NCBI GenBank assembly: GCA_022747635.1
Contig: JAKTNV010000004.1
Coordinates: 85,300,052 to 85,364,051 of the forward strand
DNA: 64,000 nucleotides
Source of the DNA: Hetaerina americana
Lineage: Eukaryota; Arthropoda; Insecta; Odonata; Calopterygidae
Reading direction: 5' to 3'
Positions within the stretch are counted from its first letter, which is position 1; each line of letters begins with the position of its first letter. A model generated the notes under the pieces. The model was not told the origin of the DNA. It saw only the letters and a list, made by a program, of their open reading frames with translations, and did no database searches. Shown here piece after piece: positions 48,891 to 59,939 of this stretch. Made by a program: the position numbers and the translations under genes.

Positions 48891-50340
48891 GGTTTTCTTG
48901 AACACTCAACCACCTCGCTCAGCTGTGAACTCTGAACCAGAACGTGCCCTCCTCCGCGAAAGAAGGGTGGAGAAGGGCGTCGATCCCGGAGTCGTAGTGG
49001 TTCCCGGATTATGGCCAAATTCCGGGAGCCTCCAATGGCAAAAAAACGAGCGAGTTGGCAACGTTGCGACTCTCACCGCGCCGTCCTCTTATATTATTAT
49101 ACATATACATTTTTTTCTTTTTTTAACAACTTCCTCCTTTGTGGAAAACATGCACATTGAAGGAGGTCGTAATAATCGCTCCCATCCCTCCCTCCCTTCC
49201 CCGCCCGTCCACACACGTCCCCGATGCTCGTCACGTACACGGCACGAAGAGGGCCTTAAAACTTTTTTAACTGCCGCGTCAAAAACGGCGAATAGATAAA
49301 GGGAAGGAAGAGGAAGGGAGAAATAAAGACGAGTGAAGGAGCCGGCCCCTCTCCTGCCCCCGCCGACCGACCCACCCCCGCGACCCTGCATTATAAAGTC
49401 CTCCCACAGCCGTCGCCGTAACGCCACCACCACTAACGTCCGGCCAACCTCACGGAACTTATATGCACTCGTGAGCGAGAGGACCCCCCACCCCTTTCCC
49501 CCACTCCTCGCCACCCCAACCCCTCGCTTACGCTTTTATTTATACCGCGGTCGTAAAGAAATAGGAAAACGACTAGTTCATTTTTATTGACACCATATTT
49601 ACGGTTCCACCGCCGCTGGGTTGCGAGGGGTCGTTCGCAGTGTGCGAATGCGATTGTGTTTTCTTTTTTTATACACACCCACACACCTACACCCACGTTT
49701 TGAAAGGCCGCGGCGGGAATAAAACGCTCACTTAAACATGAACGCGGAGGGTGGAGGGATGAGGGGTTTATGCGCGGCAGGCAGCCGGCGGTAATGTACG
49801 GCACATGTAATGAGCGCCGCGCTGCACTCGATGGATCCCATAAATAAAATGAACTCCGAGCGGCAATGACGCGGGGTGAGTTCTTGAGCCTGCGGGTTAA
49901 GGGGGGGGGGGGATGACGATAGGGAACTCGTAAGGGGGGGGGGAGGGGACGTAAAAAAAAATTTTTTAAAATCTTTCGTCCGCCTCTGACGTCGCGAGGA
50001 CCAAATTCACGTCGCGCGCGCGCGCGAGTCCGTGGATTTCATAAAACTTTTAGCCCCGTGATCTACTCCGCGTTTCCTCGAGGGGGACCTCATTCGTACC
50101 CCCAAAGACGTTAACGGCGCCATTAATTGTTGTAAGATTCCCTTCGCACGCCGTTTTCAGGCAATCACGAGCGCCCCCTATCTTCAACCCCCCCCCTTCC
50201 GGATGTACTTCCACCGAAACGGTCCCGGTGAAATAACGAGCCGGGTGTTTAATCCGTTTTTCCGGTGACATCTTGAGGAGGGATAGGATTATTAATCGAG
50301 CACTGAGTTCCCCCTCCCTTGAAGAACTGTTTTAGGCGAT
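48890..50340. repeat. GC-rich block with poly-G runs and (CG)7
   Basis: CpG-rich DNA with G12 at 49,901-49,912, G10 at 49,934-49,943, C9 at 50,188-50,196 and seven CG dinucleotides in a row at 50,013-50,026. CT-rich DNA lies at about 49,170-49,540. Open frames on both strands are Pro/Arg/Ser-rich and not credible genes. A CpG-rich regulatory block is possible. Confidence 0.55.
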
Positions 50341-50576
50341 CCTGATTTCAATCGCTGAAATATATAATTTAAAAATTCGGCGCGAAGTCAAGGATGAAGC
50401 CTAATAAGGGAAATGAAAAAAGTTTATTCTGACTTTCAATTTTTGTGCATACGCGAAAGTATTGTTTTGTTGCCTTCGATGACAACGTTTACGCTAGATA
50501 TCAAATAAGCATATTACAGTCGTCATGTGACATTTCGTCCATTGTTCAGACGAGAAAATTATCGCCATATTAGGGG

Positions 50577-50674
50577 AAATGCCAGTTGTAAAACGTCTAC
50601 AATACTGTAAAAGGGAAAAGAGACACTTGGAATCTTTTCCCTTTTACAGTAATTTTCCTGGAATTTTGGCATTT
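50577..50674. repeat. Hairpin with 19-bp perfect stem inside a longer inverted repeat
   Basis: TACTGTAAAAGGGAAAAGA (50,603-50,621) and its exact reverse complement (50,633-50,651) flank an 11-nt loop. Outside them AAATGCCA (50,577-50,584) and TGGCATTT (50,667-50,674) are a second complementary pair. The 15-18 nt between inner and outer pairs do not match well. A MITE/foldback remnant or a small hairpin RNA precursor would both fit. No miRNA seed that I know is present. Confidence 0.75.
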
Positions 50675-50920
50675 CTGCGAAATAAACTATCGAATTAAGA
50701 TAATGGCAGTTTCAGAAATCATTCTTTGGCATTTTTAAAACACTACGGATTATAATATGTTAATTCTGTGCTCATATATATTAATCTTTTGTGAGGATTC
50801 TCACGCCCACGAGCGCCTTTTTTTCTGGTAAAATTGATATGAATGGATCCCTACAAAAAATGTAGAGTCCAGATCCACAAGGGTAGTCTCGACAAATTTA
50901 TCGTATGTGGTTCCTCCTTT

Positions 50921-51560
50921 TTAAGGATACGATTTAAACATTTCGGAATTCAGCACTGAACTGAACATTGTGTAATATGGCTCCATGATCAGGTCCAGGA
51001 AGAAAAACTTTTCGATCGACGTGACACAGCGATGGTCCGTTTCTTCGATCGAGACTGAGGGGGAGACTGGTGAGCAAGTGTTTAGATGACAACCGTGAAT
51101 TGGTAGATTTTCACGCGGAAGAGTGAACGAGCCGCGATCACAGCCTTCGCTCTTTCCTTGAAGACTTGAGTAGGCTAGGACGACGCGTTCCATTGCCCAT
51201 GAGGAAGGGATCTCGCACGAGAAATGGGAATCCTCTCGCATTCAGGAATGCAAAGAGGGGGCTCTGAAATATTCATCGGATCCTCAAAACGAGGAAAAAC
51301 TCGAAAGGAATCGAGATGCAAGGACAGTCGTATCAATAACGGATGAAAATGCGAATGCATGTGGACGTCCGGGGAAACCGGTGCGTGTGCTTCACGGGGA
51401 ATCGTATGTTCAAAACGCAGGCATCGAGATTCCAGATCTCGACTGCGTTTCGACGGCAATATTTGGGGACGTAGAAAACATTCAAGAAGCACGTTAACTG
51501 TGCGGAAATAGAAATAAAAGTGGGAATATTAAGTGCCAGGTACATCCAATGCTGATCCAT
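50921..51560 (-). other. Run of minus-strand open frames, unrecognised
   Basis: Three minus-strand frames overlap here: 51,333-51,560, 51,175-51,492 and 50,921-51,241. The DNA is of balanced composition, unlike the purine tracts. Translations have mixed residues with several Cys and His but no domain I know. They lie downstream, in the minus direction, of the candidate signal-peptide exon at 52,150-52,093, but no acceptor in the right phase was found to link them. Confidence 0.18.
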
Positions 51561-52092
51561 ATCAAATTACCTCTGCCATAATTGGAGAAACGACTCGCAA
51601 AAATTCGGAGTTGAACAGGCGACTTCCTCCGTCGAATACGAACGAGACAGGCAAGTTAAAAAACGTATAAAAAACGAAAAACAAATTAGGGCAAGCATCA
51701 CGAATTAGATCTTAAGTTAGAATAATCGAATAGACGATATTGGGTTAAAATAATCGAATTTGTCCGCGAAGTGCATTGGCGGTCGCTCCGTAGGAAAACC
51801 TTGGTCCGGACAATTAGTTTTAAAAGGGTAGATGCAAAATGACGATAAAAACGTGACACTATTCTTAGAACTCCAGAGCTTCCTAGTTAATAGCGTTGAA
51901 ATGATTCTCAATTAGGGGGAAGAAATAAAAAAGTTAGCGAAAAAGGGAGGCAACAAGTCTTTTTTTTCCAATGAGCACTTTAGGGACGCAAACAAAAATA
52001 AACGATATCGTGGGGCATGTGCCTCCTACCGTTTCGCAATAGGCCACGCCGTCATCCACAGAAAAGTCAAGGGCCCTGGAACGGGTACTCAC

Positions 52093-52150
52093 CTGGAAAG
52101 AAAATGAAATAAAGAATTAGGAAAGCGAGTTTACGAGCACAAAGAAACAT
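52093..52150 (-). CDS. Candidate first coding exon (signal peptide) with consensus splice donor
   Basis: On the minus strand an ATG at 52,150 opens 19 codons plus one base, MFLCARKLAFLILYFIFFP. This is a basic Arg-Lys pair, then an 11-residue hydrophobic core, then Pro: the layout of a secretory signal peptide. An in-frame TAG lies two codons before the ATG, so this is the first possible start, and G occupies position -3. The frame ends at CCAG|GTGAGTAC, an exact match to the MAG|GTRAGT 5' splice consensus. The rest of the gene would lie downstream at lower coordinates and is not identified. The same pyrimidine-rich stretch could instead act as a 3' splice acceptor, or the match could be chance. 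Confidence 0.28.
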
Positions 52151-52765
52151 TACATACTACATATTTTTGATCATGCAGCAAAATCTTCAAGATTTCACCC
52201 TCGTTACAGTACTTTACTTAAGGGTTGCTGGTGCGAGGTAAGGTATGCACTCCTACAAATGGGTCGTCCTGTGGAAAATTCAGTGCTGGCATTACATATG
52301 TAACCGCCATTAGATTTTAAAAACACACGCTTAAATAGAGTTAATCGCGTCATTTTTTTACACTTTCGAATGAACGCATCTTCATTAAGGCACACGTAAA
52401 CACAGAGCATAAACTCTGTGTTTGTATAGCAAAGGATTTGCTTTGAAGTTACTCGTAGAACAAAGAAGTAGAGAATGAAGACGGGAACAGGAGAGGAATG
52501 GGAAAAGGGAGGAAGTAGAAAAGGAGGGAGAGAAAGGAGAAAGAAAGGGAATAGAAAGAAAATTTAGTTCAATCTGAGATGATAGTCTGAAATGGCTTGT
52601 GGAAGACTAACAAGAAAGAGAACGTACATATGATCGTCGCGACCATGGAGAAAATCACATACAAAGATATGCGTTATAAAAACAGTATCCACTGGAAGGT
52701 AAATAGAAGCAGCTAGTACAGTACTCATCCTTGGAAGGATTAAAAAATAAAATAAAAAGAAAAAC

Positions 52766-52789
52766 ATATATATATATATATATATATAT
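52766..52789. repeat. (AT)12 microsatellite
   Basis: Twelve uninterrupted AT units after an A-rich stretch. Confidence 0.95.
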
Positions 52790-53039
52790 GTTCGACGTCA
52801 TTTATTACACAGGTTTATACATGTAAAATTAACTAAATTCAAGTTTCACTCACACAACTTCGTCTCTAAATCCATGAGCTTCAAATGTCTAGCATTTTGT
52901 AAATTTAATAATGCTTTGAGATGACAGATTCTGGAATTCTTGGATACATAAGTTAGAGAACTCTAGAGTTTACAACAAGGAATAAGAAAGAGTTTTCTAA
53001 AATTTTTTCACACCCTTCGGTACGTTGTGGAGGTGTATA

Positions 53040-53735
53040 CAATTAAAGTGTTTCATTTAAAGGGAGGCAGAAAGAGAGACGACGGAGATAGAGAAAGTTA
53101 AGGGAGAAGGAGAGAGGAAAAGAGAAGGCGAAAGTTAGGGGAGAGGGTGAGGTAAGAGGGAGATGGCGAAGAGAATGGAGGTGGGTTCGAGGAGACGGGT
53201 GGAGTGGGACTGGAAGTTCTTCGGGGGAGAAAAGGAGAGAAAAGGGGAGGGAAGGTCGAGGAGGCGCCCTGGGGGGTTGGTGGTGGTGTGTGGAGTGAGG
53301 GGGTGGGGTAAGGGGGTCGGCGGAGGAGTGACGCGACGGGCCGGAATGGAAGCGTAAAAGACGGCGAAGTTTCCGGCGTAGATTACAGGGGGATTCCAAA
53401 AGGCTTGGCTTCCTCCACTGGGGGATAGGAAGGAGAACGTGTTTTCGAGGAGAGTCGGTTTCGGCAGAGGTGAGAAAACGGGAGTCCGGGGCTCTTGGGC
53501 GGGGGGAGGGGGGAGGAGAAGGAGGGGAGGAGGAGAAGGAGGGAGGAGGCTTACAACTAGGCACGGCGGACGGATATCTCCTCTCCACCCCAAAGAGTCC
53601 TCCTCCCCAACCCTCTTCCTCCCGGGAACTGAGGGAGGGAAAGACGGCATATGAAGAGAAACAAGAGGCGAGAGACCCAGTGGGGGGGGGGGAAGGCATG
53701 GGAAGGAGACGAGGGACGTCATCGGCGCTAAAAAC

Positions 53736-53767
<32 letters not shown>

Positions 53768-53900
53768 GACTCCCCGCAATGAGAAAATCCATAGACAAAT
53801 GGAACGAAGGGAGGGAGTTCCCTCTCGAGTCCGCATTACGCAGGTCGACTCCAGAGAATAGTGGCCGACGATCCTGCCGAAACAATCTTGTTTGAAGTAA
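53040..53900. repeat. GA-rich tract with CT/AC run
   Basis: Purine-rich plus strand at 53,060-53,550, G11 at 53,682-53,692, and a CT run at 53,736-53,753 running into AC to about 53,766. It carries the longest frames in the window: minus 53,043-53,885 (280 codons) and minus 53,135-53,947 (270 codons). They overlap in two phases and are over-rich in Ser, Pro and Leu, so I reject both as genes. Confidence 0.75.
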
Positions 53901-54690
53901 TCCCAGTTAAACAAATTAATTCGGCAAACTTTAAAAGTTTGGGTCAACAGTAGCCCATAGCATAGATATCCAACTCGTGTTTTTCAAATTACCAAATCTA
54001 TCTTTATTCATCCGCTGAAGACTAGATATATGTAGAAAATGAACAAACAGCGTACGAAAAACAATAGAATATAGCTTAAATAAGACATTTAAGACTGACA
54101 AGAAGTAAATGTTTTCATGCAAGGAAATAATGGAGTTTTTTTTTTCCTTTGCGGCAGAGATAATTCTTAAGGTGGATAATTCCCAAAGAAAAAAATACAA
54201 ATATTATCTACTCATTAAAAAAAACCACGATTTCACAAATGAAATAAATGAATTACAACTGGCTTTACAAAAGAGAATATTTTTTAAGTTAATACCTGAA
54301 TATACCCGTTCTTACTGCTATGCAGAGAAAATTCACCTAAGTACAGTTCAGACTACAGAACATTAAGTTTCATAACTTTTTGAAACTTCACTTCAGGATG
54401 GAATTTCGCAAAGTTTCGCTTTTAACGGTTTACCACAAAAAGTCAGCCGAACTCTTCACATACTGTGATGTTCCTGAGAGCGATTTCGAATTAACTGAAG
54501 TCTTGCTTTCATAACCGCAGAAAAGAATATATTTTTCAAAAAATCGGCAGAACGAACTGAAGTTGAGAGACGACTATACAACGAGTATAAAATATTCACG
54601 CGGATACGTGAACTTTTTTTTAACCCAAGAGCGACTCAAACATCGACTTTTGCACCTCGTTATACTCGTATTGGATGGCAAAATGCTTCG
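53900..54690. other. AT-rich non-coding DNA
   Basis: Short frames only, for example plus 54,109-54,366 (85 codons), without motifs. No repeat or RNA gene was recognised. Confidence 0.55.
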
Positions 54691-55770
54691 AGGGTCACAG
54701 AGGGAGGGAGAGGATGGCGACCTGAAGAAAGAGATCTCCTTAGAGGCAAAGCTCCGGGTGACTGCGTTATAAAAGGTGAGGACAAGGAACAAGAGGAATA
54801 GCGAGGGAAATCGGAGATCAGAGGGCGGGATGGAGGGAGGAAGGAAGGAAGGAGGAATATGGGGGACGTTAGAGGGGAGTCGAGAGAAGAAGAGGCTGAA
54901 AACTGCTCTTTCAAGATGACGAGGAGGAGCACGAAGGGGAGTTGAGAGAAGAGCAGTGTAAAGAGAGAGAGAAGGGGGTTGGGTGAAAGATAAAATGATG
55001 GCATGGGGAAGAGCGGGTGGGGATCCAAGTGGGGAGAGGATATATGTCCGCCATTTATACTTTTTTTCTTCCCCGGAAGAAAGGAAACCTTACCCTCCCC
55101 CTCTCTCTCCAGCGACCACCATTCCGAGATGGGGGGGAAGGGGTGGATTGGGGGTCGAAGGAACGCTACAGCGGAAGGAATGAAAGGGGAGGGGCGCTGG
55201 GGATGTTAGAGAGGATGGAAGGTGCGGATCGGAAGGGAGTGGAGTTGGAGGAGGCGGAGCAGCAGCTGAAGGAGCGATCTATTGAGAAAGAAGGAAGGTT
55301 AAAGAAGGAGAAGAGATGAGTGCGAGACCCGCAAGACTCCATAAGAAGAAAAAAAATAAGGTAATCTGCGGCTCTCGAGAGGTTCGCGGGGGAGAAGTTC
55401 TCCTTTTTATCGCGAGGAGACAATCAAATGCAAGAGTGAAGGGGAGACTGAGAGGTGGGAGGGAGCCGTCGTCCGGAGTCCTGGATGAGGGAGATAAGGG
55501 ATAATGGCGTGGAGAGGGAGGGAGGGAGTAGAGGTTGAGGAAAAGGAAGCGGAGCAGGGGGAAATAGGCGACAAAGTAAGATGGAAACGGATGGGGGATG
55601 GAGAGAGAGGGAGAGAGAGAGAGAGAAGAGACGGAGGAAACGTAGAAGGCATGAAAAAATGCAGGGCCTACAATTACCACGACCTCCATCGAAGGAAAAC
55701 CTAATGTCTGAAAATCCGGCGGAGCCACACATACTACGTACGCCACACTCACGATCATTACAGTCAAATC
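54690..55770. repeat. Purine-rich tract with GA runs
   Basis: GA/G-rich plus strand with GGAA units near 54,838-54,852 and GA runs at 55,600-55,626. The minus frame at 55,279-55,767 (162 codons) is Ser/Pro/Leu-rich and overlapped by others. None is a credible gene. Confidence 0.65.
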
Positions 55771-55908
55771 TCAACTTCTAATTTTCTAACCTCGTTTTCA
55801 GGTTCGTAATTTCAGCGAAATTTAATCGGACCCCGATGATGATAAGATTGAAAAGACCCCCAGTTAATGAGATAAAAATATCAATACATTGCTATTAACA
55901 GCCCATGG

Positions 55909-55955
55909 TATTTGAGAGAGACAAGCCAAAGAATATCGACAAGCTCTCTCAAATA
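55909..55955. repeat. 12-bp-arm inverted repeat built on GAGAGAG
   Basis: TATTTGAGAGAG (55,909-55,920) and CTCTCTCAAATA (55,944-55,955) are perfect reverse complements around a 23-nt loop. The loop is not simple sequence. It could be a small hairpin or paired GAGA-type binding sites in opposite orientation. Confidence 0.65.
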
Positions 55956-56449
55956 TAAAACATAATATATTTTGCAGGCAAACTCAACAGGCATCATCGT
56001 GTGAAAGCGGTATCAGAAATAATGGTTAACGATGTCAAAAAGCGTTGCCTCGTAACAATGTTGGCGATCATTTATAAGTAACAAAATAAAGCAATACTTT
56101 CTCGATATTGTGTGCATGCAAATGCCAGATGAAAAAAACCCTCGTCCAAAATATTAACGCACTACGTCGGAACGTACGCGATTATTCATGGCACTCAGTG
56201 CGATTCTTTAACTTTCCAGTACCATCCATCAACACGATTCCATTCAACAACATTCGCCGACGTGGCTGGTTCAAAACGACAGCAGACAACCTTCTGTTAC
56301 ATCTGTCAGCACAGAGTTCTTCGGCCCATAAACTTTTGCAATTCAGGAGGTTCTAATTTTTGGTTACCGCTAAAAGGCTAACACGTTCCCAACGGCACTG
56401 CAATGTGGGTGTGTGGGGGAGGCTCCCTCGACCGTGAGTCCACCATAAT

Positions 56450-57960
56450 TGAGTCCGCGCGTTAACTAACCGAACCGAAGCCTACGAACCGAACGCAGTC
56501 TTTGAAACTGCAATCGTTGCGAGCACACAAAGATGTCATCGACTGCTGAATAATTTACATCCCGCCTCGCCCGCGGTCCCCGTTCCTCGACGCCGACAAC
56601 GTTTCGCTCGCGCTGCATGTGACTTCGCGCGAGCCGAGGGCTCGGGCCGGAATCCAGTAGTCGACTTCGCTCACCGAATCCAATCCAGGCGACGCGGACG
56701 GACGCCTTCATTCAATCCCAACCCATTGGATGGGACGGAATGGGGGCAAGGATCATTAATAATTGACGAATGGGAGGGAAGTTGCGGTGGGCGGGTAGGT
56801 GTGGGATGAGAGGAGGGGAGTGAGTTAACGCGAAAGAGCGAATCGACAAGCTACGGGAGGCCAAGCACTGACGACGGGTCAGGAGGGCCGAGGTAAGCGC
56901 TGAGAACGATGTATACGTACGCGATGGGGGGAAACAGAGAGAGTTAGAGAGAGAGAGAGAGGGACATTTTGTTTGCCTTCCTCCACTTCCAACATTCTCT
57001 CTCCTCCACTTTCCCATCCATTACACGCCCCAAACCCTCCCATCCTCAACCCCACCCTATCTTCCGCACCCTATCCTTTTGTCCGCCGGCAGGCCATCAT
57101 TTATTCCTCTACCCAAACGCGCACGGCGTAGGACTTGCCGAGCAAACAACTCGGACGTTGGAGTGGACATTAAACCTCGCTTTCGCAGGTGGGCGGGTGA
57201 AAATAATGCCCCCTGACACGGACATACACGCCCCGGACAATGGGCGGGGGGGGGGGTTGAAGGGTGGGATTCGGGAACGAAAATAAGAAATGGGAAGAAA
57301 AAAATAAGAGTGCCTCTCTCTCTCTCCCTATACCTCCCGCTCGCTCTCACAGAAGAGCGACGAAGTCCATTCGGGTATCCGCGGCGGTCGACGCGACCCT
57401 GCGCTTCATGTTTTCTTGTCCCCGAACGAATGGGGATGGATGGCTCTCCCAGCACTCTCGTCGCTGACGGATGTTTTCTTAACGAGCGGCGATGGGGGGT
57501 TTTCCAGTGGCGGGCGGAGGACGACGGCGGCTATCCCATCATTACGGGACGGACGGATGATAAGGGCCGCTGCGTCCGAGGCGGCTGTACAAATATGGGG
57601 GGGATCTACGGGGATAGGAGGCCCAAAGGGAGGGGTGAAGGAGCAAAAGAAAAAAAAAACTATCAATTCGGAAGATGATGATCATGACGACAACGAGTCG
57701 AGAACTCAAATTGCATCTCTGAAAACGAAGCGCAAAATTAGTGACACAACGCTACGCATCCGAGCGCAAGGGTTTCAGTTCCGGATGAAACAACGCGGGT
57801 GGGTGGCTACTCGAGAAGGAAACGTCAACATTTGCGCTTCGATCACGGAGGAGAATTCAACTGACGCTGCGGCGGGTATCACAAAATGGACTAGTGCCAC
57901 CTCTAGCGACGGCACGATCGTTCCTGGATCGACTGATGAATGGAATGCATGAAAACAGGT
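56450..57960. other. GC-richer block with GA runs and a 178-codon plus frame
   Basis: CpG-containing DNA at 56,450-56,720, GA runs at 56,935-56,961, CT-rich DNA at 56,980-57,080, G11 at 57,246-57,256 and a CT run at 57,313-57,327. The plus frame at 57,416-57,952 starts in GC-rich DNA. It has a Lys-rich then Asp/Glu-rich middle (about residues 76-95) and continues through balanced sequence to a stop at 57,952. I recognise no domain, so exon status is open and doubtful. Confidence 0.25.
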
Positions 57961-58570
57961 GTCTTAAGGGGATGAGGGGAGGGACAAAGAGGGACCGCAG
58001 TGGAAGGTGAATGGAGAACAGGAGAAAATGAAGATACCCATGGCCTCAATCTATCTCACAAAAAGGATTCGGTGGCTTTGGGCTCTTCAATGGCGACGGA
58101 AGTGATGAGCGGTAGTCCTTACTCAAATAGAAAGCGGATGAGACCACGGGAAGTGGATGTAAAGAAGAAATAAAGAGCTAGTTTGAATAGGATGAAGAGA
58201 TGAATTAGGGGATGAATTTGAAATTGTTTGATAGCATGGGAAAGGAAACGAGTGAATGGCGAGGAAAATGCAACTATTACCAACACCTATGTGGTCCACT
58301 CTTAATTGTGATGATTTCCTCAATCAAACGAAAAGATAAAACACGAACACATATAAAAGCGGAAATATCTGGTAAAAATTAATTCAGAGGCATATGCAAA
58401 CACGGTTACCTTTTGGCATTGAATAAATATGCAGCAATAAGTTAAAAATTATTTGAAATAAACATGAAAAATCCCGTAACAAAGCACCTGATTTATAATT
58501 TATATGGATAAATGACGTTATAAAAACTCGCGAAATCCGTTTGAAAAATCACAAACGAAATGTGGAAATT
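57960..58570. other. AT-rich non-coding DNA
   Basis: Purine-leaning to about 58,260, then AT-rich. No gene, SINE head or microsatellite seen. Confidence 0.6.
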
Positions 58571-58573
58571 AAG

Positions 58574-58650
58574 AATAAGCATGAATATATCATTTATCTG
58601 AATAAGCATGATTATATAATTTATCTGATTAAGCATGAATATATCATATG
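58574..58650. repeat. 27-bp tandem repeat, about 2.8 copies
   Basis: Units at 58,574-58,600, 58,601-58,627 and a partial third at 58,628-58,650, each opening with AATAAGCATGA or ATTAAGCATGA. Because 27 is a multiple of three, the minus strand translates as a nine-residue repeat inside an AT-rich frame. This is a coincidence of period, not evidence of a gene. Confidence 0.9.
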
Positions 58651-58969
58651 AAAATATTTCGATTATAATACGAAACCTTTCGAAATACATGGCATGACTT
58701 TTGTATTACGGTAGAAGTAATAATTCGAATGATGGTTGGATCCAGAAAGGGTATGCATAAAAATTCATAAAAATGACTGCCAGTGTACAATAAAAAGAGG
58801 CATCACCAGAGCTGATTTCCTTGTTAAAATTCTGCACACTTCATAAGTAGTGCACCTAAGTTAATAGAGTCCAAAGATAAATGGAAATGTTTCATAGTAA
58901 ATAATAGATCTGTCGCAATAAACAAACGTTCATTAAGCGTGAATCATTATTACGAAATCATTCGAGAGT

Positions 58970-59540
58970 TCACCAAGGAGAGAGAGAGATATCGTTATGA
59001 TTGCGGAATGCTGAGAAGGATATACGAAACCACAGAGGAAGGAAGTGGGCGCATATGACAGCGTACTCTAAGGGGATATTAATCATTCTGTCGCAGCAAA
59101 CCCGCCAAACTGAATTCACACTCCTACAAATGCCGCCTTGATATCCCGACAATCCCTCTCGCACGCGGTCTCAGGTGTTCGCCAGGGTAGCGTCTAGGGT
59201 CCTTTATTATTCGCATCATATATAAACAGGATCTATTATGTCCAAAGCAGTCAAGTTGGTGTATCAAGGGCAGACAGACCGGCGAGGAACTCGGCCAGTT
59301 TGTATCTCACTGTCACTGCTACGGTAACGCCACGAGTCGAGTGGTAGAATCTAATTTCAGTCTTATAAATTGTGTAAATCGCCAATGGAGTTATATGTTA
59401 ACGAAGATGAGGCTGAATGTAACTCGGTTCCGAAAGGAGACAAAAAAGAACCGAAGAAGAATAATAAACCAACAAAATACCTTTTGGTGCATATTATATT
59501 TTGATATAAGAAATAGATCCTCCCTATTTGGATTTTAATC
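58970..59540 (+). mobile_element. Decayed non-LTR retrotransposon, reverse transcriptase palm fragment
   Basis: Plus-strand codons at 59,171-59,230 read SGVRQGSV, stop, GPLLFASYINR. This matches the conserved SGVPQGSVLGPLLFLLYIND block that precedes the catalytic FADD box in Jockey/CR1-type LINE reverse transcriptases (known family motif). The Leu codon is replaced by a stop (59,195-59,197). After the stop at about 59,345, the frame from 59,341 to 59,538 contains NCVNRQWSYMLTKMRLNVTR, which resembles the later WC-x-W-x-MKLN-x-KT block of the same enzymes. The FADD box is not visible. Frame breaks and missing residues show a dead, old copy. The 5' and 3' ends are not defined. Confidence 0.6.
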
Positions 59541-59939
59541 GGTCAACCGTCAGATAAAAACAGGAAGCATGGATATTTTTTCGGGCTATCTAGGACGAAT
59601 GGGCAAATAAATACCAGCCCATTCGTGGATTATTTAATCGAAACTTGAACAACTGAAAATGATTTAAAGCGAATATAATGGATTAAAATTTTCTGGCACG
59701 CTCTCGGTATTCGCAAAGTTCTTGTTCATCCATAATACCCACTGAGAGAGGCTGAACTATGCAAAATTAACCAGCCCTGAAAGTTTAACGCCAGCATCGA
59801 TTGACACGCAGAAGAGCTCTCAATTTGAGAATATGGAAACGGAGAGAAGCACAGAGCCGTGAAATGGACGCGCTTCCATGTTCAGAGAAGAACTCACGCC
59901 TGCACCGAAAGAAAAACGAAACCCTAAAAGTCAAGATGG

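Noticed and set aside
52601..52640. miR-7-like start TGGAAGACTA
   Set aside because: On the minus-to-plus comparison only the first ten bases agree, and no precursor hairpin is seen.
53700..53730. Minus-strand FSADDV resembling the RT FADD box
   Set aside because: Lies inside a low-complexity frame with no flanking RT motifs.
53043..53947. Minus-strand frames of 280 and 270 codons
   Set aside because: They overlap in two phases over a GA-rich plus strand and are dominated by Ser, Pro and Leu. The strand read is pyrimidine-rich and lacks stops for that reason.
57416..57952. 178-codon plus frame as a confident gene
   Set aside because: Half of it lies in low-complexity DNA and no domain is recognised; kept only as a weak note within the regional entry.
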